DNA from: Pedobacter sp. BS3
Lineage (GTDB): Bacteria; Bacteroidota; Bacteroidia; Sphingobacteriales; Sphingobacteriaceae
Direction: 5' to 3'
NCBI RefSeq assembly: GCF_008274585.1
Contig: NZ_VTRT01000002.1
Span: forward strand, 644,937 to 708,936
DNA: 64,000 nt
Shown here: piece by piece, positions 45,159 through 54,857 of the stretch
Layout of the letters: each line of letters begins with the position of its first letter
Numbering within the stretch: position 1 is the stretch's first letter
Position numbers and translations under genes: made by a program
The notes under the pieces: model-generated
What the model was told of the DNA's origin: nothing
The model's database searches: none
Seen by the model: the letters and a program-made list of their open reading frames with translations, nothing else

Positions 45159-47327
45159 ATGAAGCAAAGCCGTGAAATTAAGAACTTCTTTTTCAGCCAT
45201 CATTTTTCGGATGGATTACGGGTTACTATCGGCGTATTATTGCCGGCCCTGATCTCTGCCAGATTCTTTAATAATCTGCCTGTCGGTATCAATATTTCCC
45301 TGGGTGCAGCCGCCGTAAGCATGGCCGACTCTCCGGGCCCTATCAGGCATAAGAACAATGGTATGCTGTTCTGCATTCTGTTCATTTTCATTACAGCTAT
45401 GGCTATTGAGGCCATCAATAAAAACAGTATTTTATTAGGCATTGCCATATTTACCGCCTTTTTCACCTATTCTATGTTCAGCGTATATGGTAACCGGGCC
45501 ACCTCCATAGGCACGGCAGCGCTGCTCATCCTGGTGCTTACCATCGAAGAGGTAAATAGTTTTAAGAACGCATTGCAACATACCTTACAGCTTACGGCTG
45601 GTGGAATATGGTATTACCTGCTCAGCCTGGTTTCCTTTCATGTCAGACCTTATCGCCTGGCACAGCAGGAACTGGGAGAATGTATCCGGCAGGTATCTAA
45701 TTACCTGCGGATAAAAGCAAAGTTCTATCAAACAGACGCTGATTATAACGACACGTATGAAAAGCTGATCAACCAGCAAATTGTTGTACATAAGGAGCAG
45801 GATTCCGTCCGCGAGATCTTATTTAAAAGCCGGGAGTTGGTGAAAGAATCTACCAATACCAGCCGGCGCTTATTGCTGGTTTTTGTAGATATTGTCGATC
45901 TGTTTGAACATACCATGGCTACGCATTATGATTATGTAGCTATTCATAAAACCTTTGAGCATACCGGCGTATTAGAAAAATTTCATAACCTTATTACCAA
46001 AGCAGCCGATGAGCTGGAAAACCTCAGCTTTAGCATTATCAGTAACGATAAGCCGCAACCGGTTTATAATTTACAGCATGAGCTTGAGCAGTTAAAAACT
46101 GCCATTGACGCGGTTGAAACCGATTTCGGGCTCAACAACCTTGTACTCAAAAAGATCCTGGTCAACCTGCGTAATATCAACAGCCGTATACAGAAAATCT
46201 ACAGCTATTTTTCCGGGAAGCCGCCGGTTGGAATAGCGGCCGTTGATATTGTAAAATTCGTCAATCACCAGGATTATGATATTAAGATCCTAAAAGATAA
46301 CCTCAGTTTAAAGTCGGCAAGTTTCAGGCATGCTTTACGTGTCGCCATTGCCGCCCTGATCGGATTCCTGGTATCAAAACTTTTCCCGTTGGGACATCAT
46401 AGCTACTGGATATTACTGACCATACTCGTAATCATTAAACCGGGATTTAGCCTTACCAAAGAACGCAATTTTCAGCGTTTGGTGGGTACGCTTGTCGGAG
46501 GTACCATTGGAGCCATATTGGTATTTTATATCCGCGATAACAGCGTCCGCTTTGCACTGATGATTTTTTTCATGCTGTTCTCATACAGCTTCCAGCGATT
46601 AAACTACATTGTCTTTGTAATTTTCATGACGCCGTATATCTTATTGATGTTCAGCTTTGTAGGATTAGGAAATTTCAATATTGTTAAAGAGCGTATCCTG
46701 GATACGGCCATTGGTTCTGCCATTGCTTTCGCCAGCAGCTACCTTGTTTTGCCGGCATGGGAATACACCCAGATAAAAACTTATATGCGCAAAACGGCCA
46801 TAGCTAATTATTATTACCTGGCACAAATAGCCGATATTTTATCGTTTAAAGACCTGGACATTACCACTATAAAATTACGCCGGAAAGAAGTTTATGTGAG
46901 CACCGCCAACCTGGCATCAGCCTTTCAGCGGATGCTTTCAGAACCAAAGGCAAAACAGCACAACGCCCGCGATATTCACAAATTTGTTGTTCTTAACCAT
47001 ATCCTGTCATCCTATATTGCCAGCCTGCTGGCCGGCATCATAACCAATAACAGTCGCAGCTTTAATCAAAATCATATCAAGCTGATGCGGAAATCGTTAT
47101 ACGCCTTATCAGAAAGCATCCATTTGCTGGACACCGAACACGAGGATGATTTTACCGAGCTGGAGCTTGTTTCGTCAGCTATCAGTAAGTTACCCGAACA
47201 GGAAACACACGAGACCCGGTTGATTGCTGATCAGCTGGAATTTATCAATAACATTACCAACGATATTTTGAAGATCTGCTTACAGATCACCAGTTCGTCT
47301 CATGAGGCGGCCCCTGCAAAAGCATAG
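45159..47327 (+). CDS. FUSC-family membrane protein (YccS/YhfK-like)
   Basis: Inner-membrane protein of 722 residues with two membrane blocks of about six helices each: residues about 20-170 and 390-540. The first has SLGAAAVSMADSPGPIRHKNNG, the second ALIGFLVSKLFP and LLTILVIIKPGFSLTKERNFQRLVGTLVGG (shown joined from one stretch of the FUSC core, about 425-455 in parts). Large helical cytoplasmic regions follow each block. The fold is that of YccS and aromatic-acid exporters of the FUSC superfamily; the substrate is unknown. It lies alone between two strong spacers. Confidence 0.88.
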   Translation: MKQSREIKNFFFSHHFSDGLRVTIGVLLPALISARFFNNLPVGINISLGAAAVSMADSPGPIRHKNNGMLFCILFIFITAMAIEAINKNSILLGIAIFTAFFTYSMFSVYGNRATSIGTAALLILVLTIEEVNSFKNALQHTLQLTAGGIWYYLLSLVSFHVRPYRLAQQELGECIRQVSNYLRIKAKFYQTDADYNDTYEKLINQQIVVHKEQDSVREILFKSRELVKESTNTSRRLLLVFVDIVDLFEHTMATHYDYVAIHKTFEHTGVLEKFHNLITKAADELENLSFSIISNDKPQPVYNLQHELEQLKTAIDAVETDFGLNNLVLKKILVNLRNINSRIQKIYSYFSGKPPVGIAAVDIVKFVNHQDYDIKILKDNLSLKSASFRHALRVAIAALIGFLVSKLFPLGHHSYWILLTILVIIKPGFSLTKERNFQRLVGTLVGGTIGAILVFYIRDNSVRFALMIFFMLFSYSFQRLNYIVFVIFMTPYILLMFSFVGLGNFNIVKERILDTAIGSAIAFASSYLVLPAWEYTQIKTYMRKTAIANYYYLAQIADILSFKDLDITTIKLRRKEVYVSTANLASAFQRMLSEPKAKQHNARDIHKFVVLNHILSSYIASLLAGIITNNSRSFNQNHIKLMRKSLYALSESIHLLDTEHEDDFTELELVSSAISKLPEQETHETRLIADQLEFINNITNDILKICLQITSSSHEAAPAKA

Positions 47328-47386
47328 TTTTTAAAATAATTTAATATAAAGCCCTTAGTGTTTCTTTTACAATAAGCAATTATTTA

Positions 47387-47394
47387 TATTTTTG
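47387..47394 (+). promoter_or_regulatory. -7 promoter element (TATTTTTG) of GlcNAc kinase gene
   Basis: TATTTTTG matches TAnnTTTG and lies 22 bp before the kinase ATG at 47417. A T-rich sequence (CTTT) is near the -33 position. Moderate support. Confidence 0.45.
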
Positions 47395-47416
47395 GCTACC
47401 CAAACAAATAACAGAT

Positions 47417-48271
47417 ATGATCATTATAGCCGATGGCGGTTCTACCAAAACAAACTGGTGCTTGTTAAATGATGCCGGTAAGAAAATCTATTTTAATACC
47501 GAGGGATATAACCCTTATTTTGTAGACGAAGCTTATATCGTCCAGTCCCTGAAATCAGGATTACCTGAAGATCTGGATATTAAAAATATCTCTGAAGTAA
47601 ATTATTACGGGGCCGGCGTTCATAATGATGAAAAAGCTGAGATCCTGCACCGTGCCTTATCAGCCGTATTTACTTCCAGCAAAATATTCGTAGGGCATGA
47701 CCTGCTTGCTGCAGCCAGGGCTTTATTAGGTAAAGAGGCCGGTTTTGCGGCCATTTTGGGAACAGGAACAAACTCATGCCTTTACGATGGTCATGATATA
47801 ACCATGTCTATTGATTCCGGTGCCTACATCTTAGGCGACGAAGGCAGTGGCTGCTACATCGGCAAAAAGCTGTTAACAGATTTCATCAGAGGTTACATGC
47901 CCAAAGCGGTACATGAAAACTTCTGGGAAACATACCACCTTACTCCCGACGAAATTAACGACCGCGTTTATACCCAGCCACTGGCAAGCCGTTTTTGCGC
48001 CAGCTTTGCCAAATTTGCTTACGATAACAACGTAAACATTGAATATACCCGCAACATTGTAAAAACATCATTCGAAGATTTTTTCCGGAACCTGGTAAGT
48101 CATTATCCGGATTATCAATCGTACAGCTTCAATTGTATCGGCTCGGTAGCCTATAATTTCAGAAATGTGCTGGAAGAAGTTGCCGGAGATTTCGGTATGC
48201 CTTTCGGTAAAATTGTGCGCTCCCCTATAGACGATTTAGTAAAATTTCACCAGGAAGAAAGCGGCAAATAG
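47417..48271 (+). CDS. N-acetylglucosamine kinase (BadF/BadG ATPase family)
   Basis: Sugar kinase of 284 residues in the BadF/BadG/BcrA/BcrD actin-like ATPase family. PHOSPHATE 1 motif is IADGGSTKTNWCL (residues 4-16), the substrate region has AAILGTGTNSCLYDG (about 115), and SGAYILGDEGSGCYIGKKLL is the conserved loop with the Asp-Glu-Gly-Ser signature. Members phosphorylate N-acetylglucosamine or related amino sugars from cell-wall or chitin recycling. Soluble, no signal peptide. Monocistronic with its own -7 box. Confidence 0.88.
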   Translation: MIIIADGGSTKTNWCLLNDAGKKIYFNTEGYNPYFVDEAYIVQSLKSGLPEDLDIKNISEVNYYGAGVHNDEKAEILHRALSAVFTSSKIFVGHDLLAAARALLGKEAGFAAILGTGTNSCLYDGHDITMSIDSGAYILGDEGSGCYIGKKLLTDFIRGYMPKAVHENFWETYHLTPDEINDRVYTQPLASRFCASFAKFAYDNNVNIEYTRNIVKTSFEDFFRNLVSHYPDYQSYSFNCIGSVAYNFRNVLEEVAGDFGMPFGKIVRSPIDDLVKFHQEESGK

Positions 48272-48344
48272 CCTTGAGTTCGGTTAAAAACAGCGGATTG
48301 TTCTGATTTCTTCTATATAAGAACGATCGTCCGCGTTGGTTAAC

Positions 48345-48452
48345 CTACGGTGTACCATACTTTAACAATAGGTTTATTAACCTCCAGCCCTTATTTTCTC
48401 CTCTCACTACCTTTATTAATCACTGTCCCCCTCTCCGAGGGGGTAGGGGAGG
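48345..48452 (+). repeat. dispersed ~110-bp intergenic repeat, copy B
   Basis: Plus-strand order: CTACGGTGTACCATA, TTTAACAATAGGTTTATTAACC, TTAATCACTGTCCCCCTC, GAGGGGGTAGGGGAGG. This is colinear with the minus strand of 7049-7172, with different filler between the blocks. A partial copy of the first block (CTACGGTGTACCCA) is at 6795-6808. Confidence 0.6.
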
Positions 48453-48489
48453 AAAAGGCAAATTGTTATATTTAGTGAAAATATAATAA

Positions 48490-48890
48490 ATGGAAAAGGC
48501 TGATAATTCCAACCATTGGCACTATAATCCTAAATTAAGGTCATTTGCTACAAGCAATCGGAAAACATGACTAAAGCTGAGGCTTGTCTATGGAAATACC
48601 GGTTAAGCGGAAGACAACTAATGGGATACCGGTTCAATAGACAAAGGCCCGCAGGAAATTATATTGCTGATTTTCTATGTAAAGAGCTGATGTTAATTAT
48701 TGAGGTGGACGGGATTACACATCAATTCGAAGAAGTTAACTCAAAAGACCAGAACCGTCAAAAAGACTTGCAGTCGATGGGCTTCACGGTTATACGCTTT
48801 GATGATGATGAGATACTACATGATATGGCAAATGTAGAGAGAACATTGATTCATTATATAGAGATGTATAAATCAGTAAATAAGAAATAA
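48490..48890 (+). pseudogene. DUF559 endonuclease-like gene, split by a -1 frameshift
   Basis: ATG 48490 reads MEKADNSNHWHYNPKLRSFA, then TSNRKT and a stop at 48568-48570; the other frame from 48567 reads MTKAEACLWKYRLSGRQLMG and runs to 48890. Adding one A to the AAAA at 48562-48565 joins them as RKNMTKAEA, the normal DUF559 layout of about 133 residues. The rest has YRFNRQRPAGNYIADFLC, LIIEVDG and VIRFDDDEIL, the Vsr/REase-like core with its acidic residues. DUF559 proteins are predicted nucleases of unknown role. Either genuine decay or a base error. Confidence 0.75.
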
Positions 48891-48892
48891 CC

Positions 48893-49011
48893 TCCCCCTG
48901 CCCCCTCGGAGAGGGGGATATCATTCTACAACGGTATTGCTATTGCGTTAAGTTCCTGGTCTATATAGTCGCTTAACTCGTGATATCGTTCTACAACGGT
49001 ATTGCTATTGC
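48893..49011 (+). repeat. C-rich hairpin plus duplicated 23-bp repeat
   Basis: CCCCCTCGGAGAGGGGG hairpin (about 48901-48917) followed by two copies of the identical 23-mer TTCTACAACGGTATTGCTAT+TGC at 48924-48946 and 48989-49011; the preceding GATATC is also shared. The core CTACAACGGTATTGCTA recurs inverted at 6840-6856. Non-coding. Confidence 0.75.
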
Positions 49012-49117
49012 TCCAAAAGTCATTAAGTAAATGACTTTGCATCCCTTCCTCTGAATAACAACTGCTGTAATTGCCAAAGAGCCGTTATATCTGAATGGTC
49101 GGGTATCAGACGCTATA

Positions 49118-51321
49118 CTATTCAACAGAAAAATTGCTCACTAAACGACGGTCTGCGGAATTGCTGCCCGTAAAAACCTGGTAATTACCTTTGTAAACTA
49201 CCTGTTGTTGCAGGGTTTCATCCCACTTGGCCAGCGAAGCCAGCGGTATCGAAAAACGTAGTGTACGGATCTGCCCATGCCGAACTGCAATCCGCATAAA
49301 CTGTCGCAATTCTTTTAGTGGCAGCCGCTGCTGCTCTTGGGGATAACTAATATACACTTGCGCCACTTCATCACCATCACGAGTCCCGGTGTTCCTGATA
49401 TCAACCGCAAAAGTAAGCGAGTCTGCTGCATGATACCTTGATTGTGGCTTTTGTTTCCACTGGTACGTAAAATTAGTATAGCTTAGGCCATATCCAAAAG
49501 GATATAAGGGTTTTCCCTTAAAATACCGGTAAGTCCGGTTATTCATGGTATAATCCTGAAAAGCTGGCAGATCGCTATCTGATTGATAAAATGTAACCGG
49601 AAGCCGTCCCGCCGGGTTATAATCGCCAAACAATACATCGGCAAGCGCTGTTCCTGCGGCCTGTCCGCCATACCAGGCATTAATGATAGCCGGAACATTC
49701 GCAGCTTCCCAGGGCATGGCAATAGCGCTTCCGGTCATCATTACAAACACCACAGGCTTAGCGGTAGCTTTAAGCTTTTTCATAAAACCGGTCTGCACTT
49801 GTGGTAACAGGATAGACGTGCGATCGCCGCCATTAAAACCCGGTTGGTTAACCGGCATTTCCTCGCCTTCCAGCCTCGGTGTAATACCCCCGATATAAAT
49901 AATTACATCGGCATCCTTCACACTGTCGAGTGCCGCGTTCATGACCATAGAATCTTTTACCGAGGTAAAATCGGTTGCCGCTGCATAATAGATGTGTGTA
50001 TCCTTTCCCAGTTTTTCACGGATAGCCTCTAATGGAGTAACCACTTTCGAGGGCGTGCCGTTATAGTTTGCTAATAAGGTCTCTTTATTATCAGCATTCG
50101 GACCCAGAACAGCAATTTTCTTCAGTTTTTTGCTTAAAGGAAGCAAATGATTATCATTTTTCAACAATGCGATGGATTGCCTGGCCATCTTTAATGCTTG
50201 TTCCTGATGCGGTTTACTTTCGAGTGAGGTAATCGAAATATTGGCATATTTTACCTGTTCCGGCGGGTCGAACATTCCTAAACGAAACCGGATAGTAAAG
50301 AGCCTTTTTACCGATTCATCCAGTTGTTTTTCTGTTAATTTACCATGCTTCACCGCCTGTACCAATGATTTATAGGTAATATGTCCGCATTCTACATCTG
50401 TACCGTGCAATACGGCCTTCGTTGCGGCACTTTCTGCATCAGCATCGGAATGATGATGCTGGTAAAAGTCATCAATAGCTCCGCAGTCCGAAGTCACATA
50501 CCCCGTAAAATGCCAGGTATTACGCAAAATGTTATTCATCAGGATATCATTCCCGCAACATGGCTGACCTTTGTACGCGTTGTAAGCACACATCACGCCG
50601 GCTACTTTCGCGTTGACAACCAAATGCTGAAATGCCGGAAGATAGGTGTCCCACAAATCATAATCGCTCACCTCAGCATTAAACTCATGTCTCAACGATT
50701 CGGGACCACTATGTATGGCATAATGTTTGGCACATGCCGCAGCTTTCAGATAAGTGGCATCGTTACCCTGCAAACCGTTCACAAAGGCTTTACCCAGTGT
50801 ACCGGTCAGATATGGATCTTCACCATAAGTCTCCTGCCCCCTGCCCCATCTCGGATCACGAAAGATATTAATATTGGGGTCCAATAAGTAAGTCCCAGGT
50901 AAATATCATGCTTGTTGTTCCGTATGCTTTCATTATAAATGGCCCGTCCTTCTTCGGCAGTATAATCGGCCATAGTATGTAAAGAAGCTGGATCAAACGT
51001 GGCAGCCATAGCAATGGCCTGCGGGTATGAAGTAACGTGATACGGCGTTCGGGCAACACCGTGCAGGCACTCGTTCCACCAGTTATAGGCCGGAATACCC
51101 AATCGCTCAATAGCCGGTGCATTATTCAGCATCTGCGATACCTTTTCTTCCAGCGTCATGCGGCTCACCAGGTCGTTAACCCGCTGTTCAATGCTCAGCC
51201 TGGGGTTCTGAAACGGGAAAGAATAACCGTTGCGATCAGTGTAAGCACATAACACTGCTACAGCCAGCGCAACAGTTAACAGACATAGCCAGCTATTCTT
51301 TCTCATCAAACGGAACATCAT
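49118..51321 (-). pseudogene. GH3 beta-glycosidase gene, split by a -1 frameshift (or base error)
   Basis: Family 3 glycoside hydrolase, the last gene of the polysaccharide locus. The 5' frame (51321 to about 50880) has a signal peptide (about 1-27), RVNDLVSRMTLEEKVSQM and NWWNECLHG, ending LTYWTP. The 3' frame resumes NINIFRDPRWGRGQETYGED and runs to 49118. Adding one C to the CCCC at 50876-50879 restores LTYWTP-NINIF and gives about 734 residues, the normal length. The nucleophile Asp is in VTSDCGAI; the second domain and a C-terminal FnIII-like domain are present. The SDCGAIDDFY and HGTDVECG patterns recall beta-xylosidase/glucosidase members. If the indel is an error, the enzyme is intact. 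Confidence 0.85.
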
Positions 51322-51383
51322 GGTTTTATTGGTTCTTAAAGCGTTAAGATACATAAATTGATGTTATCCAACGAAATTAATTT

Positions 51384-52679
51384 TTACCTTGTGGCGGTAG
51401 GCCGTTTGGCGGTTAATGTCATTTCACCCCTGAGCATTTTGCTCCCATCGCCGGTTAAACGTAAATAATAATCGGCAGAACAGGCTGTTCCATCCTCATC
51501 TAATGAACGTATGCCAGAACCGGCCGGTACATCAGCCTGTACTTCGGCAGTTTTAGCAATCTGGTTGCCTTCATTATACTCATCAAACATGGAAACATAG
51601 ATACTTTTAACCCCAATACGTACCATATTATAGAACTGTCGCCACATAAAATCACCATGTGCCCGTTGCCGTTCCTGCAAATCACCGGGTAACACACAAG
51701 GCTGATAATCGATACCGTTCTCGTTACAAAACTTTAAATCATCTTTATTAAGAGTCGCCGCATACTGGTCAGCCTGATTAACATTGGCAATACGGCCAAT
51801 CATCCAGGGCGAAAGCATGTTAAATGATTTATAGACATCAATATAACCCTGCCGCGAATCGTTATTGGATGGTGCCAATCGCCAGTTGGTAGGTACGCCG
51901 CCCATGACATAACAGCCTTGTGCCTTAAACCAATCTATTACTTCCTTACATACATTGGCAGACCAGGGATGGTTATTATCGCTAAACCCGAATCCCCAAA
52001 TGCCAACTACGGGTTTTCCGTTCTGTGTGGCATAAGCTGATGACTGAGTATATTGTTTCATTTTGTTGAGCCAGTCCTGCTTGATTTCAGACTGCATATT
52101 GGTCCAGCCGGTAACATCATACATAATATAGAACTTCACACTGTTTTTTTCGGCATAGGTCTTCACTTTTGCGGTTACCGCATCGCGGATAGGGCCTTCT
52201 ATACCATTGGGATTAAACCGCTGAAGGGCTGCTGTATGAATACCATTATCACTCATCCATTTAAACTGCGTATCTGCTGTCTGGTCATCGTATGAGGAAA
52301 AAAGCTTTGCCTGACCACCACCATTTAAATCCGGGTAGTTTGTAGCGTATGTATGAGTATAATCCCTTACATCAGGCCATGATTTAATACCAGTATTGGT
52401 TAACGATGGTTTCTGCTCCCAAACCTGGGTCCAATGCCACCACCGGCCATCCATAGGCGAATTATCTCCATCGCAGGAAAACCATCCCTGGTAGCCAACC
52501 GTTATTTTACCCACAACATCTCCAGGCTGTGAAGTTTTAGGAGGATTATTATCCGATGGATTAGTACCTCCGTTATCATCACCACCTGGTTTAGCACTTT
52601 TTTTTGAGCAACTGCTCAGACCTGCAATAAGTAATCCGGCAAAAGCCACAACTGCAATCCGTTTTATTTTTAAGTTCAT
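51384..52679 (-). CDS. GH71/GH99-like lipoprotein, paralogue 1
   Basis: Lipoprotein of 431 residues with lipobox LSSCS (Cys about 24) and a Gly/Asn/Pro-rich linker (28-50). The catalytic-type domain opens ITVGYQGWFSCDGD and includes FKWMSDNGIHTAALQRF and FYIMYDVTGW. Near the end, MFDEYNEG places Glu 367 and Glu 370 three residues apart, like the EWHEG pair of GH99 endo-mannosidases/mannanases. The family with this start is usually annotated GH71/99-like. Substrate could be an alpha-mannan or alpha-glucan; unproven. It lies 45 bp after the upstream GH43 stop and 30 bp before the GH3 gene region. Confidence 0.8.
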   Translation of the reverse strand: MNLKIKRIAVVAFAGLLIAGLSSCSKKSAKPGGDDNGGTNPSDNNPPKTSQPGDVVGKITVGYQGWFSCDGDNSPMDGRWWHWTQVWEQKPSLTNTGIKSWPDVRDYTHTYATNYPDLNGGGQAKLFSSYDDQTADTQFKWMSDNGIHTAALQRFNPNGIEGPIRDAVTAKVKTYAEKNSVKFYIMYDVTGWTNMQSEIKQDWLNKMKQYTQSSAYATQNGKPVVGIWGFGFSDNNHPWSANVCKEVIDWFKAQGCYVMGGVPTNWRLAPSNNDSRQGYIDVYKSFNMLSPWMIGRIANVNQADQYAATLNKDDLKFCNENGIDYQPCVLPGDLQERQRAHGDFMWRQFYNMVRIGVKSIYVSMFDEYNEGNQIAKTAEVQADVPAGSGIRSLDEDGTACSADYYLRLTGDGSKMLRGEMTLTAKRPTATR

Positions 52680-52723
52680 CTGTTTATTTTATTTTTCAAG
52701 GGTTGAAATAGAGTCGTCCATGA

Positions 52724-53749
52724 TTAGTTTTTGATTGTTCGACCAGCATCCTCTTTATTAAGTGTTTGCACAACCCGTTTAATGGTTCCATCGCTATTAT
52801 AAAACAGCTTATCTACACAAACAGACCGAAGCCAATCACGGGTATTTGAAGGTTTGTTATTGGCAGTTGACAGGTAGCTGTTATGGTAAAAAGTGTACCA
52901 TTGGCCCTTAAATTCAACAATCGACCCATGATCGGTGTAACTATCTGTAGGATCCAGGTAAATACCTTTGTATGTCCATGGCCCCAGGGGATTTTTACTT
53001 ACCGCATAGCGCATCCGGTTATGCTTATCGCCTACATTGTAGTTATCGGCGTACGATAAATAATACAAACCGTTCCGTTTATGTACCCAGGTTGCTTCAT
53101 GAAAATCCTGCAGGCCGGCCATGGACTTCATACTTCTTTCAATTTCCATCATGTTATCTTTGAGCTTACCGCCCATACATTTACCTCCACCGCCATAATA
53201 GAAATAAGCCTGCCCGTCGTCATCAACAAAAACACAAGGATCAATTAGGGATTCAAGTCCCGGAATATAACCTTGCACTGTAAAATCTTTTGCGGGATAT
53301 TTACTGGTTGCCACGCCAATTTTCCAGGTATTATTCCAGTCATCATCGCTGGGATGCGGAAAATAGAAGTAATACGTTCCGTTTTTATAGGCACAATCTG
53401 GTGCCCACATAAAACCACCGTCTTTACGTCCCCACGGAACCTGGCTGGCCCTGAGAATTTCACCATGATCGGTAAAATTAACCATATCATCTGTGGAATA
53501 CACGTGATACTGATCCATCAAATCGCACCCTTCGCCAGGTTCAATATCATGCGAAGCATAAATATATAAACGTCCGTCTGCCCATACGTGTGCCGAAGGA
53601 TCGGCGGTATAAATATTCCTGATAATGGGATTGCTATGTAAAATGGGGTAAATACTATTTTCGGGTTCAGGTTGCTCATGAACGGCCGTCTTTTTGGAAC
53701 AGCTTGAAAATAAGAATACCGCTATACATATGCTTTGAATTAATTTCAT
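52724..53749 (-). CDS. GH43-family glycosidase lipoprotein, copy 1
   Basis: Five-bladed propeller glycosidase of 341 residues, lipobox FLFSSCS (Cys about 17). Catalytic triad positions of GH43 are visible: Asp in YTADPSAHVW (about 50), the pKa-tuning Asp in SLIDPCVFVDDDG (about 170) and the general-acid Glu in FHEATWVHKRNG (about 219). GH43 enzymes release arabinose, xylose or galactose from plant or other glycans; the subfamily cannot be assigned by eye. It is 7 bp after a close paralogue, the product of a tandem duplication. Confidence 0.88.
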   Translation of the reverse strand: MKLIQSICIAVFLFSSCSKKTAVHEQPEPENSIYPILHSNPIIRNIYTADPSAHVWADGRLYIYASHDIEPGEGCDLMDQYHVYSTDDMVNFTDHGEILRASQVPWGRKDGGFMWAPDCAYKNGTYYFYFPHPSDDDWNNTWKIGVATSKYPAKDFTVQGYIPGLESLIDPCVFVDDDGQAYFYYGGGGKCMGGKLKDNMMEIERSMKSMAGLQDFHEATWVHKRNGLYYLSYADNYNVGDKHNRMRYAVSKNPLGPWTYKGIYLDPTDSYTDHGSIVEFKGQWYTFYHNSYLSTANNKPSNTRDWLRSVCVDKLFYNSDGTIKRVVQTLNKEDAGRTIKN

Positions 53750-53756
53750 TGCGTTC

Positions 53757-54818
53757 TTATTTAATACCTAACCCGGTTTGTTTAACTTTTTGAATCGTGC
53801 CATCACTATTATAATACAATTTATCAACACATACCGACCGTAACCAATCGTTAAACTCGCCGTTAGCTTCTGAGAGCTCGCTGTTATGATAAAATGCATA
53901 CCATTGGCCCTTAAATTCTACAATAGAACCGTGGTTGGTATAACTGTTGGTTGGATCCATGTAAATACCCTGGTATTTCCATGGTCCTAAAGGGCTGGTA
54001 CTTGTGGCATAACGCATCCGGTTATCACCCTTTACACCATCGTTCCGGTTTTCATCATGATTGTCGGAATAGGATAAGTAATAGATTCCGTTCTTTTTAT
54101 GTATCCAGGTAGCTTCATGGAAATCTTCCAGACCCTGCATTACCCGCATTTCACCATCGATTTCCATCATATTATCTTTCAGCTTGCCGCCCTTGCACAC
54201 ACCGCCACCACCCTGGTAAAAGTAAGCCTGCCCATCGTCATCAACAAATACGCATGGATCTATAAGTGCATCAATATTGGGAATGTAACCTTGTACCTTA
54301 AAATCTTTGGCCGGATATTTACTGGTTGCCACACCGATTTTCCAGGTTTTATTCCAGTCATCGCCACTGGGGTGCGGAAAATAGAAATAGTACGTACCAT
54401 TTTTATAGGCGCAATCGGGAGCCCACATAAAACCGCCGTCTTTACGTCCCCAGGACACATCACTTGCCCGCAAAATTTCGCCATGATCGGTCCAGTTAAC
54501 CATATCGCTGGTAGAGAAAACATGATATTGATCCATCAAATCGCAGCCACGCGGCGGCGCAATGTCATGCGAGGCATAGATATATAAGCGTCCGTCTTTC
54601 CAAACATGAGCAGAGGGATCTGCCGTATACATGTGACGGATGATTGGATTTTCTTTTTGCTGGTGAACAACCAACGATTTTTTATAGCCTGAGCAGCCAC
54701 CAAGAACTGCCAATAATACCAGACTTACGACCGTTTTGATATGTGCCCATCTATTCCTGCTTTGTTCGGCAGTGAAGCTTTTTCTGATTTCGCTAATATT
54801 GAGACGCTGAATATGCAT
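53757..54818 (-). CDS. GH43-family glycosidase lipoprotein, copy 2
   Basis: Close paralogue of the downstream GH43 gene, 353 residues. A long polar N-terminus (1-28) precedes the signal sequence and lipobox AVLGGCS (Cys about 42). The triad residues are in YTADPSAHVW, ALIDPCVFVDDDG and FHEATWIHKKNG. Between the two copies long DNA blocks are nearly identical (for example the stretch coding FMWAPDCAYKNGTYYFYFPHP). A hairpin in the mRNA leader (54835-54857) sits just before this gene. Confidence 0.88.
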   Translation of the reverse strand: MHIQRLNISEIRKSFTAEQSRNRWAHIKTVVSLVLLAVLGGCSGYKKSLVVHQQKENPIIRHMYTADPSAHVWKDGRLYIYASHDIAPPRGCDLMDQYHVFSTSDMVNWTDHGEILRASDVSWGRKDGGFMWAPDCAYKNGTYYFYFPHPSGDDWNKTWKIGVATSKYPAKDFKVQGYIPNIDALIDPCVFVDDDGQAYFYQGGGGVCKGGKLKDNMMEIDGEMRVMQGLEDFHEATWIHKKNGIYYLSYSDNHDENRNDGVKGDNRMRYATSTSPLGPWKYQGIYMDPTNSYTNHGSIVEFKGQWYAFYHNSELSEANGEFNDWLRSVCVDKLYYNSDGTIQKVKQTGLGIK

Positions 54819-54834
54819 AAATAATTTATTTTAT

Positions 54835-54857
54835 CTGTGCTTTAAAATAAAGCACAG
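54835..54857 (-). promoter_or_regulatory. intra-operon stem-loop
   Basis: CTGTGCTTTA-AAA-TAAAGCACAG (plus-strand reading) is a perfect 10-bp stem with a 3-nt loop in the 128-bp gap between the glycan-binding lipoprotein and GH43 copy 2. A second, larger imperfect stem (TACCAGG.../...CCTGGTA, about 54875-54928) lies next to it. No U-tract, so a role in mRNA processing or stability is more likely than full termination. Confidence 0.5.

Noticed and set aside
29819..51321. Homopolymer phase variation as explanation of the split genes
   Set aside because: The runs are only 3-5 bases, too short for slipped-strand switching, and several genes are not surface or defence genes.
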